A stretch of DNA of 64,000 bases, taken from the NCBI GenBank assembly GCA_034687125.1, contig JAQGBZ010000017.1:186001-250000 (forward strand), given 5' to 3'. Shown here one piece after another: positions 49,901-61,988 of this stretch. Numbering within the stretch: position 1 is the first letter of the stretch; each line of letters begins with the position of its first letter. The notes beneath the pieces are model-generated. The model saw nothing but the letters and a program-made list of their open reading frames with translations. It did not search any database and was not told the DNA's origin. The stretch comes from Neelides folsomi (Eukaryota; Arthropoda; Collembola; Neelipleona; Neelidae). Both the position numbers and the translations under genes were made by a program.

Positions 49901-51605
49901 TAATTTCTCTTTGCGAACACACAAGATAACTCCGACAATTACAAGTGCATTGATATTGTGTCGGTTCAATCGAAGTGCTTCTTGAGCACAGATCTCTGCA
50001 ATTCGATCTTCACCTTTTAAAAGCCACATTTTGGCAAATTCTACCCAATATTCATCGTTTCCTTCACCCTCACTCATACTAATTATCTAAAAAATGTAAA
50101 TAGTGTCAAAAGTTAATTATATTTTAAACTAAATGTTTTATTAATTTACTTGTGATTATGAAATTTTTATAGATTAGTAGGTATTGGTACTTCTCTGTAG
50201 CATTTCTTTAAAATAAATATAACGGTAATTGTGGTGGAAAGATTGGAAAAATAATACCTTTAGATAAATTCTTCTTGCGTTTTCAAAATCATCTTGTGCT
50301 AGGGCTTCTTGTGCGTATAAATTTAAGTCAAAGAGTCTTTTCTCATGTTCGCATCTGGCTTCATCAATCTCATCTGCAGTAGATTTGACTTTATCGCAAA
50401 TTGGGCTAATTTCTGAATCATTTGCCTCGCTTAGAACTTGATGGATTTGATTCGAAAGGTTGATGAACATGTCATTCAAGAAACACTGAAAATACCAGCA
50501 AATAAGGAATTACAGGTATATCTTTGTATTTGTTTTATTATTTTAATTACTTGAAAGTCGGTATGAGAAGCGAATCCTGTTCGTCGCATTTCCATACTTT
50601 TTTGCTGAATGAGACTTGACACACTGTGTCTCAAATGTTCTCTTAAAATGAGATATCTCCCTGATGAATTCAAGTAAAAGAGAAATCCTTTTTTGATTCC
50701 TTCAAATGAAGATTCTGGGTTTTGTGGATCGATGATATTCTTCATATCTTTATTGCAAACAATTTTCTCTAAAAATCGCATCTGTCCATTCAATTTATAT
50801 TTAAGTCAATTGAATCCTTGTAAGTAAAATTAGCTATAAATTCATACATATTTCTGTATATAGATTTAATACTAAATAATTAATTTATTACGTGAAAGTC
50901 ATTAGAAAGTTCATCAGCAGCTTCAAGAACAGATCTTTGAAATCTTTTCTCTGCTATTCGTGAGTTCACTAATTTTCTCTTCGGGATTCGTCGTCGTGGG
51001 AGGTAATCGCGAACGCTACGTTAATCTCCGCAATTTTAGTATTGTAATTTGTCAAATTAATTGTCATTAATAATCAAATTAATAATCATTTAATCATACA
51101 ATTCCGAGATCTCATCTTCATCATAAAATGGAATGATGGGCCAATCGGAAATTTCAACAGGAGACATCGTCTCTTTGACTGTTTCCTCCTCTTCCTCAAT
51201 CTTCTCTTTTGACATCTTTGACTTGATTTTCTTGTTGGACGTGTTGCTGTCAGTTTTCTTCTTTGACCTCGATTTGGATTTTGACATTTTTGATTTTTTT
51301 GATTTTGACTTCCGCTCATTGTCAGTCTCTTTTTCACTTTGTTCTTCCTCTTTGTCTTTTATTAGCTCACGGCTTTCTCTTTTCTCCTTCTTTATGCTTT
51401 CCTTTCTCTCGACTTCGTTCTTTTCACTCAGCTTTCTTTCAAGGAGAAAGTCCTCATCGTCTGCCGAACCGATTGAAGTGTTTGGCTTCACCGATGACCT
51501 CTTAGTTCTGATCTTCTCCTTGCTCTTGTAATTTGTGACCTCTATTGTGATCTTTTTACCCTTTCGTTTGTTTTTGCTCTTTACTTTCACCTTTCCGGAA
51601 TCCAT
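46951..51605 (-). CDS. CFAP70: CFAP70 (TTC18)-like axonemal TPR protein
   Basis: Cilia and flagella protein associated with outer dynein arms in known members. Exons in coding order: 51605-51100, 51015-50892, 50781-50551, 50485-50258, 50086-49373, 49284-49150, 48975-48853, 48733-48518, 48390-48241, 48149-47898, 47794-47645, 47556-46951. All junctions are in phase; 1144 residues (human CFAP70 is about 1120). Exon 1 is an extremely Lys/Glu/Ser-rich tail. Exon 2 has VRDYLPRRRIPKRKL, exon 3 LREHLRHSVSSLIQQK. Tetratricopeptide-like helices run through exon 5 (ICAQEALRLNRHNINALVIV), exon 10 (WALKGHCHYKLEDEGNAIDS, YKKSVNLP) and exon 11 (AEVAFSEANRIDNSDPTIWG). The junction into exon 7 uses a weak acceptor (ACAAAG) but is the only one I found that keeps phase on both sides. 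Another TPR ciliary protein is possible. Confidence 0.7.
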
Positions 51606-52069
51606 TAAACTTTATTTTAATCGGGAGAAAAGGTCACGTATCTTTAAAATATTTTTCTATAAAGTTTATTTGTTCACTGTTTTTAAAAATATTTAACGAC
51701 ATAAGAGCAGTAAACTTGAAAGGAGATTCATCGTGAGAAATCTCCTTGAGAATGCAAGAACATAGACAAAAATTGATTTTAATTTCAACTCCTTACTAAA
51801 AAGACGTTTGAAGTTTGATCAATATTATATCTTTTGCTTAAATAATTCCTGCCGTATTATTCTTCAAATCAAATAGCAAGCAGTAAGTATTGTCATCATT
51901 AGTAAGCATTCACAACTTGTTTTAAATTATTTAATCACAATTAAGAAAAATATCCCAAATAAAATTAAAGTTGAGAAGGAACGTTAAAAGTCTATATTTA
52001 TGTTACGTTGAGTCATAAGTCATATGCTTATTATTTAAAAATTTGGACTGAAATAAAAAAAAGTCGAAT
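51606..52069. promoter_or_regulatory. Divergent promoter region of two axonemal genes
   Basis: 464 bp between the start codons of CFAP70 and the CFAP43/44-type gene. It contains a small hairpin near 51720-51750 (aaggagatt ... aatctcctt) and is otherwise AT-rich. I looked for an RFX X-box (GTNRCC-N-RGYAAC type) that would fit a ciliary programme and saw no clear match by eye. Confidence 0.45.
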
Positions 52070-55000
52070 ATGACTGAACCTGCTGAAGCGGTGCCGGAAG
52101 TCAATCCAGAAAACGAAGAGGTTCTAGCGTTTAAAATCTCCGAACTCAAGTTAGAAGAAATCAAATACGTAAACTTCATTGAGCCAGAAGCGAAACTCAT
52201 TGCTGCTCTTACAGAGTCAGGATTCATCTTCATTCTCAACACCGATGGAATTGTGGTAAAATTACTTATGCATTGCATACTCAAGCTCACATCTTTTCAT
52301 TCTTATTGTTTCTGAATTTATTGGATTTGTTTAGGTAGAGAGGCTGAACTTGAAGTTTAAAGTCGAATCTTTCCGAGCTCATCCGCTCCTTCCACTCTTG
52401 GCCATTGGAACTGACCAAGGATGTGTTGTGTTTGTTGACATAAAGAGCATTCACAAACCAAGAGTAGTCTCAAGAACTTATTTGTCAACTGTCCCAGATT
52501 CTGGTTTTAACATAATTTAAACCTTTATTTTTAATTTTTAATCGAACTATGCTATTCTATAAAAATTTATATTCAGTTTTAAAATAAATCTCGATTTTTA
52601 CGTAGCTATAACCCATCTGGAATTCGTTGGAAGAGGGAAACTTTTAGTCTCAGGAGATCAAAAGAACAAACGTTTATTTCTTCAATATGGAGCTCCAACA
52701 ATGAATTTTGAATATTTAGATTATGACAATTTGCCATGTAATATAATCAATAGCAATTTCTTATCAGTAGCTTTTGCTTTTTTGGCAGTTTGATTGACTA
52801 TCTATTAATATACAAGTACTTAATTGAGCTAGTGAAAATTATATGATTTTGGATAATTTAGCTAAAATATGGCGAATCAATTCACCTGTGCATCACAAGG
52901 ACTATCGTGTTCAAGTTTTGTTCAAAGGAGATGAAGACATCGTTCCTTTTCTCCTTAACAATTACAACTTAGGGGGTGAGCGGTTAGATCTCGTATCTTC
53001 TCAAGCCTTTGAAATTCCAGTGACAGCCTTCGACTATTCTTCACACAAGAAATTGTTTTATGGGTTTTCAATGGAAACTGCCAAGATCGGATGTTACCAT
53101 TACATTGAAGATGTTCAAGCGGCCGGAGTAAGAGACGCGGACTTGTTATTCAACGCAGAGTTTCAACTCGACGTTAATAAGATTATTACCATTGGGGATC
53201 GTTCTTTGATCACTTTAGGGGAAGACGGACTCATTATCGGTTTCGACCTCCCTGTAAAAAATGAAGGAGAAGAGGGGAAAATACTCAAGAAAACATTTGA
53301 AATAAATACCCATGAAGCGAACGAAGGCGGAATTTCGGATGGAGTCATTTGCAGCAATGGAACTCAAATTATCACTTTTGGGGAAAATAAAACTTTTATT
53401 TACGTCCTTATTAAGTAATTGTTCAATTGAATCATGTTATACCTATTTATGTATTGTATTACGTAAATAACATTTACCGAAGAAGTCTAACGATTCTTTA
53501 CAAATCATTTAGCCCTGTCAAAGAATCCATCCTTGATTGGGGAACACTCGGAATGGGAAAAGACAAAATGGATGTTACAGTTTCTCAAAAGGAAATCTTA
53601 CATAAAATGGAATTCACTGGAAAAATCTGTATATTAAAAATTAATCCTTACATTGCTACATTGTATATTTCATACTTCATTGACAATAAATTAATTGTAA
53701 TTAATTACAGCGGTTCAGAAAAATGAAAAAACAGTCTGCGAGGTTGAAGATGAGTTTATTGAAGAATTTCGAGTGAGCAAGTACAAAAAGGAATCGTTTT
53801 TGGTTCAAGCTGGATTCGCCCAGCTCCAGAAAGAGGTTGATTAGCGGACTTTATAAATCTAGACTCATTTGTGGGCAAAATTTTAATATTAATCTAATAT
53901 ATAGATGAAAGATCTGCTCAAGTTCAATTTCAGTCGACGAAAAGCAGATCAAATTGAGATGGATGAGTTTGAGCTTGATTCAGAAGATGAAGAGGCCGAG
54001 GAAACGGCTGCTCAGAATGAAATCCTTCGTATGCAAATTGAACTAAAAGCAATCAACGAAGAGCGAGAGGCCTGGTGTAGCAAAATGAAAGAATTGACCT
54101 ATGATCGCTATGATATTAAAGGAGAACTCATCAAAAGTTTCAACACCAATCTTGATGTCTCTAACTATCCTCTTATCAAAATGACAGAGGAAAGCTTGAG
54201 GGAGATTCAAGACACGAGGCAAGAAAGGAGATTCATTATGAAAGTGGAACTCAATGAGGAGAATTTCCGGAAACTTGGAAAGGAGCTTACAACAAACGCA
54301 ATTGCCGAAATGAAAAAAGCAGAAACATTAACTTCGTAATTAATAAATATATATTATGTTAAATAAAGGACTATATTACAATATAATCGATATTACTGAA
54401 ATTACAGTAAATTATTATTTACCGTTTTATTGTCCGCGAGTCATAGCATAAGCTGACCTTTTTAATAATTCACTTTTTACCATGTTTTCTCCTTTATAAA
54501 TCTATTAGAAAAACATTTTGATTTCTAATGATTTCTATAGATCCAATTGTTAATTACAATTTTCATCTTCGAGGAAACATGGTAAATTTGGGAAATAAAA
54601 AAGGTCAGCTAATGGTATGGCGCGCCGACATTATCTTAAATGTTTTATTTTGAAAATTTAGACTACTCAGCTTTGATCAGCAACAAGATATTCGGGAGAA
54701 GTTGGATATCTTAGCAGGAGATAAAGCAGACGTAATGCAAGATTTTTATGGAGATGATGAAGAAGACGATTATTATGAAGGCGGTTGCTCACCATCGTTA
54801 GAGGGAGAAGATGAGGAAGAAGAAGATGGCGAACTCGATTTATACATTGATAAGAATGGGGAGAAAATAGAGCTAGGAGAAACAAACAAGAAAGCCAAAG
54901 AATCCATTCCTGTCGATCAAGGTTGGGACGACGGAGATGAAGAAGCAGATGACTACGAAGACACGTCTAATTCTGAGGATGAGGATGGAGAAACAGGAGA

Positions 55001-58000
55001 AAGACGCTCAAAGAAAAGAACGGCTAAAAAGGATGAGTTGGACTCGGAAGAGGAAGACGATGAGGAAATGGATGCTGAAGATGACAATAACATTGCGGCC
55101 TTAAATCGATTATATGTTTCTAGTTTTGCAAATGACGTTAAAAAGAAACTTATTTATACCAAAAATCTCTTTCATGGGAGCAAATCTTATGATTTGATTG
55201 AGACAGATCGATTCCTTATTGATCAGATGGATGTAAGCACAAGACAGCAAGTGAACATGCAGATTGTTTTGTTAAAGGTACGAATTTGCTTAACTTCCCA
55301 TTGCATCTTAAAACTTCTTAGAATTTCAATGAATGAAAATCGATAAAATGAAAGTTTTTACTTTAGGATGAAATTCGAAGACTTAAAGTCAAATTCAATG
55401 AAGAATTTTATTCAGTTAAAAGGACCAAGCTTGAAGAGATCAAACTTTCCCTTGATAGAAATGTGAGAATGAGGGATATTATCAGCTATTTAGAAGTTTT
55501 CCTTGACATTCAAGATACAAAAATTGACCCAGATGAAGATCCAGAATTCCCATTTAAAGTTTCAGACGAGGAGGTTAATTAATAATCTATTAATTATACA
55601 TTAAATACCTGTACATAATTTATTATGTTACCTATTTTCAGTGCGTATTAATTTAATTTTATAAATGAAACACAATTTTAATGTATACACTTTTATTGAA
55701 TTAGATTGGGATCGAAAAATACTTAACAGAAAAGGAAAAAGCAGAGCGAGAAGCTGCACGTCTCCTCGAAGAGCAACGAAGGAGAGAAAAAGCACTCAAA
55801 GATGATTTTCGAGAACGAGCTCTCGTTCGAATGATGGACGGAGTTATTGAGAGACGAACGGAAGACATTCTCAAAGTCGACATTCCCATGCCAGAATTCA
55901 TGAAATATCGTAGAGAATGGGATTGGACACATGAAGAAGCCAAACTAGCGGAAGTTTATTATGCCAAAGTCAAAGAACTCGCGATCAAAAGAGAAAATTT
56001 TCAAAAAGAATTTGAAACTGAGCTTAAACATCTTTGGGCAATTAACAGGGTACATTTTGTTTTTCATATAATGCAATTTGTCAAGTTTAAAAGAACTTGA
56101 ATGTTCTCTTTCTGAATACTGAATAACAATAACTTGCACAATTCTTTCATATAATCACAACGTTTTTAGGCAATAAGAAGCAAAATTGATTCAAAAATAT
56201 ATAATCTTTACGACCTCAAGATGAAAACTGAAATGAGCGTGAGACAAGAAGAATTAAAAATCCTGAGATTCATCAAATGTCTAATAAGCCGACAAATTCT
56301 GGACGACGGAGAAAAAATACTCACGTAATGATTATGATTTAATTTATGTAAATCTTGCATAAACAATGTATTTATCATAAATACATTGATTTAATTTATG
56401 TAAATCTTGAATAAACAATGTAAAATGTAAATTACGTATTTATTTAGAGATGGGCTTGAAAGTCTCCAAAAGAATCTTAAAGATGCACAAAATGCTTCAT
56501 CGGATCTTCATGCACGTGTGGACGTTTGTGCCAAGAGATACGATAGAGTAATTACCATTGAAAAGTCAATGGAACGAGGGTTCAAAAAATATCTTGGTGA
56601 AGTTGGCCATGCCTTCGAATCTTATCTTAAGCTTTACAAGTAAGAACTTGTCTATAAATATTAGATAAATAAAATATGACGCTTACTTATGATCATGGTC
56701 AAAGTTGTTTAGAGCTAATCAAGATTATCTATGACCAAGATTTATAAATCTAATGACTAATTAGATGTTTTTAAAACAGGAAGCGACCAAAGATTGATTT
56801 AAAATCTGAAAGGTCGCCAGAAGTAAATCGAATGCTCATTCAAGCAATGAGAAGTAATAATCTCAAAGGCTTTGCAAATTCAAATGGTGAAGAGGAACGA
56901 AATACTGCAATGTCAATCATGGAATTAGAAGATCCCATGCAGATCCCAGTTGGTTCTTCAAGAACCGTTTGGCAAAAGTTTTGCAATTTGCGAAGAGAGA
57001 AGATGATTTGCGAGCTTGAAGCCAAAACCATCGGAGTAGAATTAGTTCATTTGAAGAGAGATTTTACAGATGCAAAGGCACATGAGGATTCAGTTGAAAA
57101 AGATCACAATGCACTCCTACAACTAATTTCAACCCAAAGAGATACCAAGATGCTTGCGGTGAAGAACTTTGAACTTCAAATGGTTGTTCCACAGGAAATC
57201 ATTGAGATTCCTGACAAGGAAATTGCTTCTGATTTTGTTGATGCAATCCTCATAAAGAAAAGTTTGATCGAAGCTTGCAATGCCCAAATAAGAGTAAAAT
57301 ACAATTCGACATTTTCTTCCTTCGATAAAATGTTACTAATATTAATTAATTACCTATTTGTTAATTGATTTTACAGGGATATGGAGCTGACAAAGTGATT
57401 GCTCTCACTGAGAGTAAACATCAACACACTCAAATTCTTAAAATTGAATGGCTTTACAAAGTTGCTCTTCAGAACCTAGCAGATGCGAAGGAAAAAATCT
57501 GTGACATTGCGTCTCAAAAGGTTCGTGAGTCATTGTCATTTATATATGTAGTTCTCTTATACTTTCTAATATAGAGTAAATCTTATGCTACTTATTGGGG
57601 GCTTGAATAGGTGACAAAGGAGGTTCTTGAATTCCTTAAATATGATGCCAACTTCAAAAATATGCAGCAAAATAGACTTTCCAAAATCAATGCTCTTCAT
57701 GAGTTAACTGAAAAGGTTTGCAAAAAGCTAAATAAAAACAATTTACTTAATTGTCAAAAATATTTTTTATCGATTGAGATTTGATTTTTATATGTATTTT
57801 AAAGTTCCATGAAAAATATATGACGGATCAAGTGCAAATCTTGAAATTCGTCAAAGCTCTCGTTTGGAAGAGCAATAAAAGGAACAAGAAAATGGAAGAT
57901 ATAATTAAGGATTCAAATGTTCAAATGAACGTCCACAGGCTCAAGTGTAAAGTGGAAGACTTTGAAATCGGGGAAAAGGAAGCAATGAGGTAATAAAATG

Positions 58001-58181
58001 CTAAATTATAAGAGGAAGTAATAATGGGAAATTTTAACTGATATGTCTTTGTTTCACCAGGATTGAGCTCATCATGGAATCGAGTAATTTGATGCGAAGG
58101 ATTGCACAATCAGCAGAAGAAGTCTATATGCTCGAGAACGAATTAGACCGACTCTACAGAAAAACTTATCCAGTGCTTTAA
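52070..58181 (+). CDS. CFAP43/CFAP44-type axonemal WD-repeat and coiled-coil protein (closest to CFAP44)
   Basis: Part of the tether linking the inner-arm dynein f head to the axoneme in known members. Seventeen exons: 52070-52255, 52335-52503, 52606-52737, 52829-53414, 53513-53628, 53711-53835, 53905-54335, 54662-55277, 55367-55573, 55705-56049, 56170-56324, 56448-56639, 56780-57293, 57377-57520, 57611-57715, 57805-57989, 58061-58181; 1442 residues in one frame. The first about 430 residues are beta-propeller-like (LIAALTESGFIFILNTDGIV, LLPLLAIGTDQGCVVFVDI, TFGENKTFIYVL). The remainder is coil with an acidic insert (DDEEDDYYEGG...). Signature stretches include ERALVRMMDGVIERRTEDIL, MSVRQEELKILRF, TVWQKFCNLRREKM, DFVDAILIKKSLIE, QILKIEWLYK and the end RKTYPVL. 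The acceptor of exon 4 (TTGAG at 52828) is weak. The propeller half is much shorter than in vertebrates, and CFAP70 lies just upstream, leaving little room for more exons. Confidence 0.8.
54451..54610. mobile_element. 160-bp inverted-repeat element in a CFAP43/44-type intron
   Basis: Arms at 54451-54491 and 54569-54610 are imperfect inverted copies that begin AGCTGACCTTTTT and share TTTACCATGTTTCTCC-type sequence. The element sits inside the intron 54336-54661, which is larger than most introns of this gene. It is non-coding and the family is unknown. Confidence 0.65.
56336..56422. repeat. 35-bp direct repeat flanking a perfect 23-bp palindrome
   Basis: Two copies of a 35-bp unit (gatttaatttatgtaaatct...) occupy 56336-56370 and 56388-56422, with one mismatch (gcataaac against gaataaac). 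Between them the sequence 56365-56387 is an uninterrupted palindrome with 11-bp arms around one central base (aatgtatttat c ataaatacatt). All lie in intron 56325-56447 of the CFAP43/44-type gene. Confidence 0.85.
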
Positions 58182-59097
58182 GCTAATTTAAGAAGTCTAA
58201 ACCAATGGTAGAAATAATGTTTAACTTGTCTATAAAATGCTTGGCATTTGGCATACTGATTATGTGAATGTGAATGTGAATCAATGTTGTATTAATGTAA
58301 AAATAAAAGACTTGAACTTTTTAAACATTATTTCATACTTATCATAATAAGTAATTATAAATTTTTTTTCTAATTATATTACATACACATACACACGAGT
58401 ACTTTAAATATGGTTCATGTAAATCCAATTCATAGCTTATACTCGTATTAATATTACTGTGTAATTATATTTTTTACTGGGACGTTTATTATATTATGTT
58501 TGGGCAAACTGTGCGCAGGCATTAAAAGAGTAATATGAAGTTATGTATGCGGTAAAAGGGGAGAATGCCACGATCCGAAATCGGGCCATGGAGAAAGCGG
58601 GAGTCCCGAAAATAGTCACGAGTAATCGATTCCTCACATTTATAATTCAACTTTGTGAAAGTTGAACTTCAAGTTATCGTTAGCCAAATGAGTACAATCG
58701 TCATTTTCTTATCTCTGTCTCTGTACACATTGGAGTGATTTCATAATCTAATTGTGATTCCTATCCTATCCCTTCCATTGAGTCCTATGATAACATAAGT
58801 AAAAGATCCTTATGACTGAAATATTTATTAAATAATGTTCTCATTAAGCCGGATAGAGAGTCATTTCTTCAATGCTGTGAGAAAGAATAGGAATAGGCCA
58901 AAGCTTAAAATCAAATAAAAGTTGTAATCTTGTAATTTGTTACGTTTCATAAATTCAAATCTGGCGAGTCGGCAAAAAATCAATTCTACAAGACAATTTA
59001 TTAAAATGTGTATTTAGTTCAAACTACGCTTAAAATCTTGTTCAATTCATATTGTGCCATATTTGTAATCCTATAACAAAATTTGAGTTTAAATAAG
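58182..59097. other. Intergenic region between the CFAP43/44-type gene and polyamine oxidase
   Basis: The first part is 3' UTR with an AATAAA-like signal at about 58300 and a short gtgaat tandem (58265-58280). From about 58500 to 59000 the sequence is richer in GC and should include the promoter and 5' UTR of the oxidase gene. No ORF or repeat element is supported. Confidence 0.55.
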
Positions 59098-61281
59098 ATG
59101 TACAAAGTAATTATCATTGGAGCTGGAATTTCCGGCCTTAGTGCTGGAAAAACTTTACAAAACTCTGGAATAGAAAACTTTCTTATACTCGAAGGTTAAT
59201 AATTTACCTGTATAACATTTTAATATAATCTATAATTATAAAAAAATTGAATAATTTTAGCGAGCAATAAAGTTGGGGGCAGGATCCATACGTCTCATTT
59301 TGGAAGTGGAGAAAATTGTGATGGGATTATTGAATTGGGAGCTCAATGGATTCATGGAGAAGCCAATGATTTCTATAAACTAATTAAAGATTCTTATCAT
59401 TTACACAAACGAAGCTCTTGGGAAGGCCAAGGTAAGATATTTAAACAATACAAATATTTTTACGTATAGCCTACCTACATATTTATGTACATACATAATA
59501 AATGATAATATATAGTAATTATGTTTTTAATTATGATACTGTTTAGGAATTTAATTTTGATTGTTTATTCGCTAAAGGTGAATTTATTTCAAATGAGGGA
59601 GAAGTCGCAGAAGGGAAATTGGTTAAGAGCATATTGGAATGGATTGAACAAGAATTAGAAAACATTGATGAAAACATCGAAAGTGAAAATCAAGATTCGT
59701 CAGTTGGAGAATATTTAAGAGCGAATTTTGAAAATTGGCTTTTCGAGCAAAAAGATATTGATGCCGACATGGCAGGTGCAATATTTCAATGGGGAATGAG
59801 GTGATAAAACGAAGCAAAGTAACTTTTATTAAACACCACATATTACAAATATCCACTTATTCATTAATCTTAATATCTTCTTACTTTTAGCTTTCAAAGA
59901 ATAGACAATGCCTGTAATACGATGGATGAGTTAAGCCTTAAACAATGGTCCGATTTTAAAATTAATGATGGAGAAAATTATAACAATTTTGCAAATGGTG
60001 TTCAATCGTAAGAATAAATTTGAAACATATATCTGTAAAACATATTTGTTTGAATGATAAAATTAGCAAAAAATCCTTATTTGGCAATGATCTCTAGTTT
60101 TGTAGATGAAATCTTTCTTTCTCCCATGAAGGAGAGAATCAAGTTAAAATACCCTGTAATAGAAATTGACTGGAGTGAAAAATGTGTAAAAGTAAAAACA
60201 AAAGGTAATCACAAAATTACAAGATAATAAACCTTTAACTATAACTTACCTATAATTTTAGTATTAAACAACTTGACATTAATGACAATGAAACATGTGT
60301 AATGTGGTATTACATAAGCGATATTTTATAGAGAGAGAATATGACTCTGAAATTGTTCTCATCACACCTTCGATCGGAGTTCTCCAGTCCCATACTATAA
60401 AATTTGTTCCTCCACTTCCATCAGATGTGACTAAAGCAATTGAGACGACAGGGTTTGGTCCATTAACAAAAATCTTCCTTGAATGGGAAAAACCTTGGTG
60501 GCCAAAAGAAACCAAAGGATTTCAACTTCTATGGCCAAAACACTTCATAGACTGCACCACAAAATACACAACGAATGAAGAGGAGTTAAAAGAATCCTGG
60601 TCAAAGGCCATCACTGGCTTCGACCCCGTTCTCGATAATCCAAATGTTCTTCTTGCATGGCTCGGGGGGCCTGAAGCTGTTTATACCGAAAAATTATCTC
60701 ATGAGGAAATAATGAAGACATGCACTCGGATTTTGTCTAACGTTTCCAAAATCCAAGTGCCTGAGCCAAAACAAGTTGCTGTGTGAGTTTAAATCAATCC
60801 CTAAATACATTTATATTTAATGTTAATAACTTAACTGGAATTAAACTTTTAATTGGAATTTATGAAGGTCTCGATGGAATTGTGATCCTTATGTTAGAGG
60901 AGCGTATTGTTTCAGATCAAAAACTAGCGACTCAATTGACTCTACTTCAATTCTCTCAAACCCAATTTGCAAGGCAAATAATGTAAAGTTTCTGTAATTT
61001 ATCTGATACTGCTACATTTATGAATTTGGTTGAACATTTTTTACATAAAAGCATTAATGTAATTGGGATACCTCCTTTTAATACAGATCCCTGTTATTTT
61101 ATTTGCTGGGGAAGCTTTATCAAAAGAACAGTACTCGACACTTCATGGAGCTTATGACTCAGGCCAATGTCAAGCCAAGAAGATTCTTCAGTATTTCCAA
61201 TCACAATGTAACTCGTTGATCACGACCAATTTGCCAAAATACTCCTTGGAACAAAATGTCCTTTTATCAATTCAAACTTAA
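59098..61281 (+). CDS. Spermine/polyamine oxidase (flavin amine oxidase family)
   Basis: FAD-dependent oxidase of spermine or N1-acetylpolyamines. Exons: 59098-59194, 59261-59431, 59578-59800, 59891-60007, 60098-60204, 60332-60782, 60868-60982, 61087-61281; 491 residues in one frame. The dinucleotide-binding motif GAGISG lies at the N-terminus (MYKVIIIGAGISGLSAGKTL), then NKVGGRIHTSHFGSG and ELGAQWIHGEANDFY, a family signature. Later come IVLITPSIGVLQ, FLEWEKPWWP, the conserved RWNCDPYVRGAYCFRS and the FAD-contacting FAGEALSKEQYSTLHGAYDS. The start is the first ATG, directly before the Rossmann strand, so there is no targeting peptide and the protein is probably cytosolic or peroxisomal. The C-terminus (LLSIQT) is not a standard peroxisomal signal. 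Spermine oxidase and acetylpolyamine oxidase cannot be separated by eye. Confidence 0.92.
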
Positions 61282-61988
61282 TCATTCGCTCAATGCTACG
61301 GCCAAATTTCCTAAAGTCTTCAAATAAAGATTTGGACGAGCAGATTCGCCTCAAAACTTTTCATCACAACTTCATTTTTGTCATTTAATAAAAATCTCTT
61401 TATCCATGTTTGAAAACTTTATTTCAGAATTGAAGATTCAAGGCGCATAAAGCATGCGTATAATTCATAATAAGTATTTATAGTTATAATTAGCATTCAT
61501 TAACAATAAAACAATAAATAAGATGCAACATACAAGTTCATATTTTACCTAAATAAATTCTACTTTATAAAACTAAAGATAAAGATAAACAGGAAATGAG
61601 AAAAAAGCTTATTACTAATATTAAACATCCAATTTCACTTTAACATTGCACATGTAAAAGCAAAGATGTCGAACTCCATAATTAATACATATAAATATGT
61701 ATAACAAGATTTAACATTCAAATTCAATCACTTCAAATTTGATTTTCACAGCATATTTTGGTACAATTCCAAGTCTTAAGATTAAAATCTACGACTGCAC
61801 TACAACAACTACAACACGAATACAATTCATGTAATATAAGTTTGTAAAATTAGAATATGCAAAGGCACGGTTGAGTAAATTGGTTGGTAGCTTTCATAAT
61901 TAACAAGATAACAAGTGTTTAAAGATGAGAATACACAGGGCTCAGACTTCATATCAACAATGTCTTTCTCAGAATTAGGCAATCTGGT
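61282..61988. other. Convergent intergenic region polyamine oxidase / exportin-4
   Basis: AT-rich 3' sequence of two convergent genes with several AATAAA-type motifs (for example around 61325, 61390 and 61505). No ORF, repeat or RNA gene is supported. Confidence 0.6.

Noticed and set aside
51133-51531. Plus-strand open frame rich in Phe/Ser/Asp
   Set aside because: Antisense shadow of the lysine-rich first exon of CFAP70.
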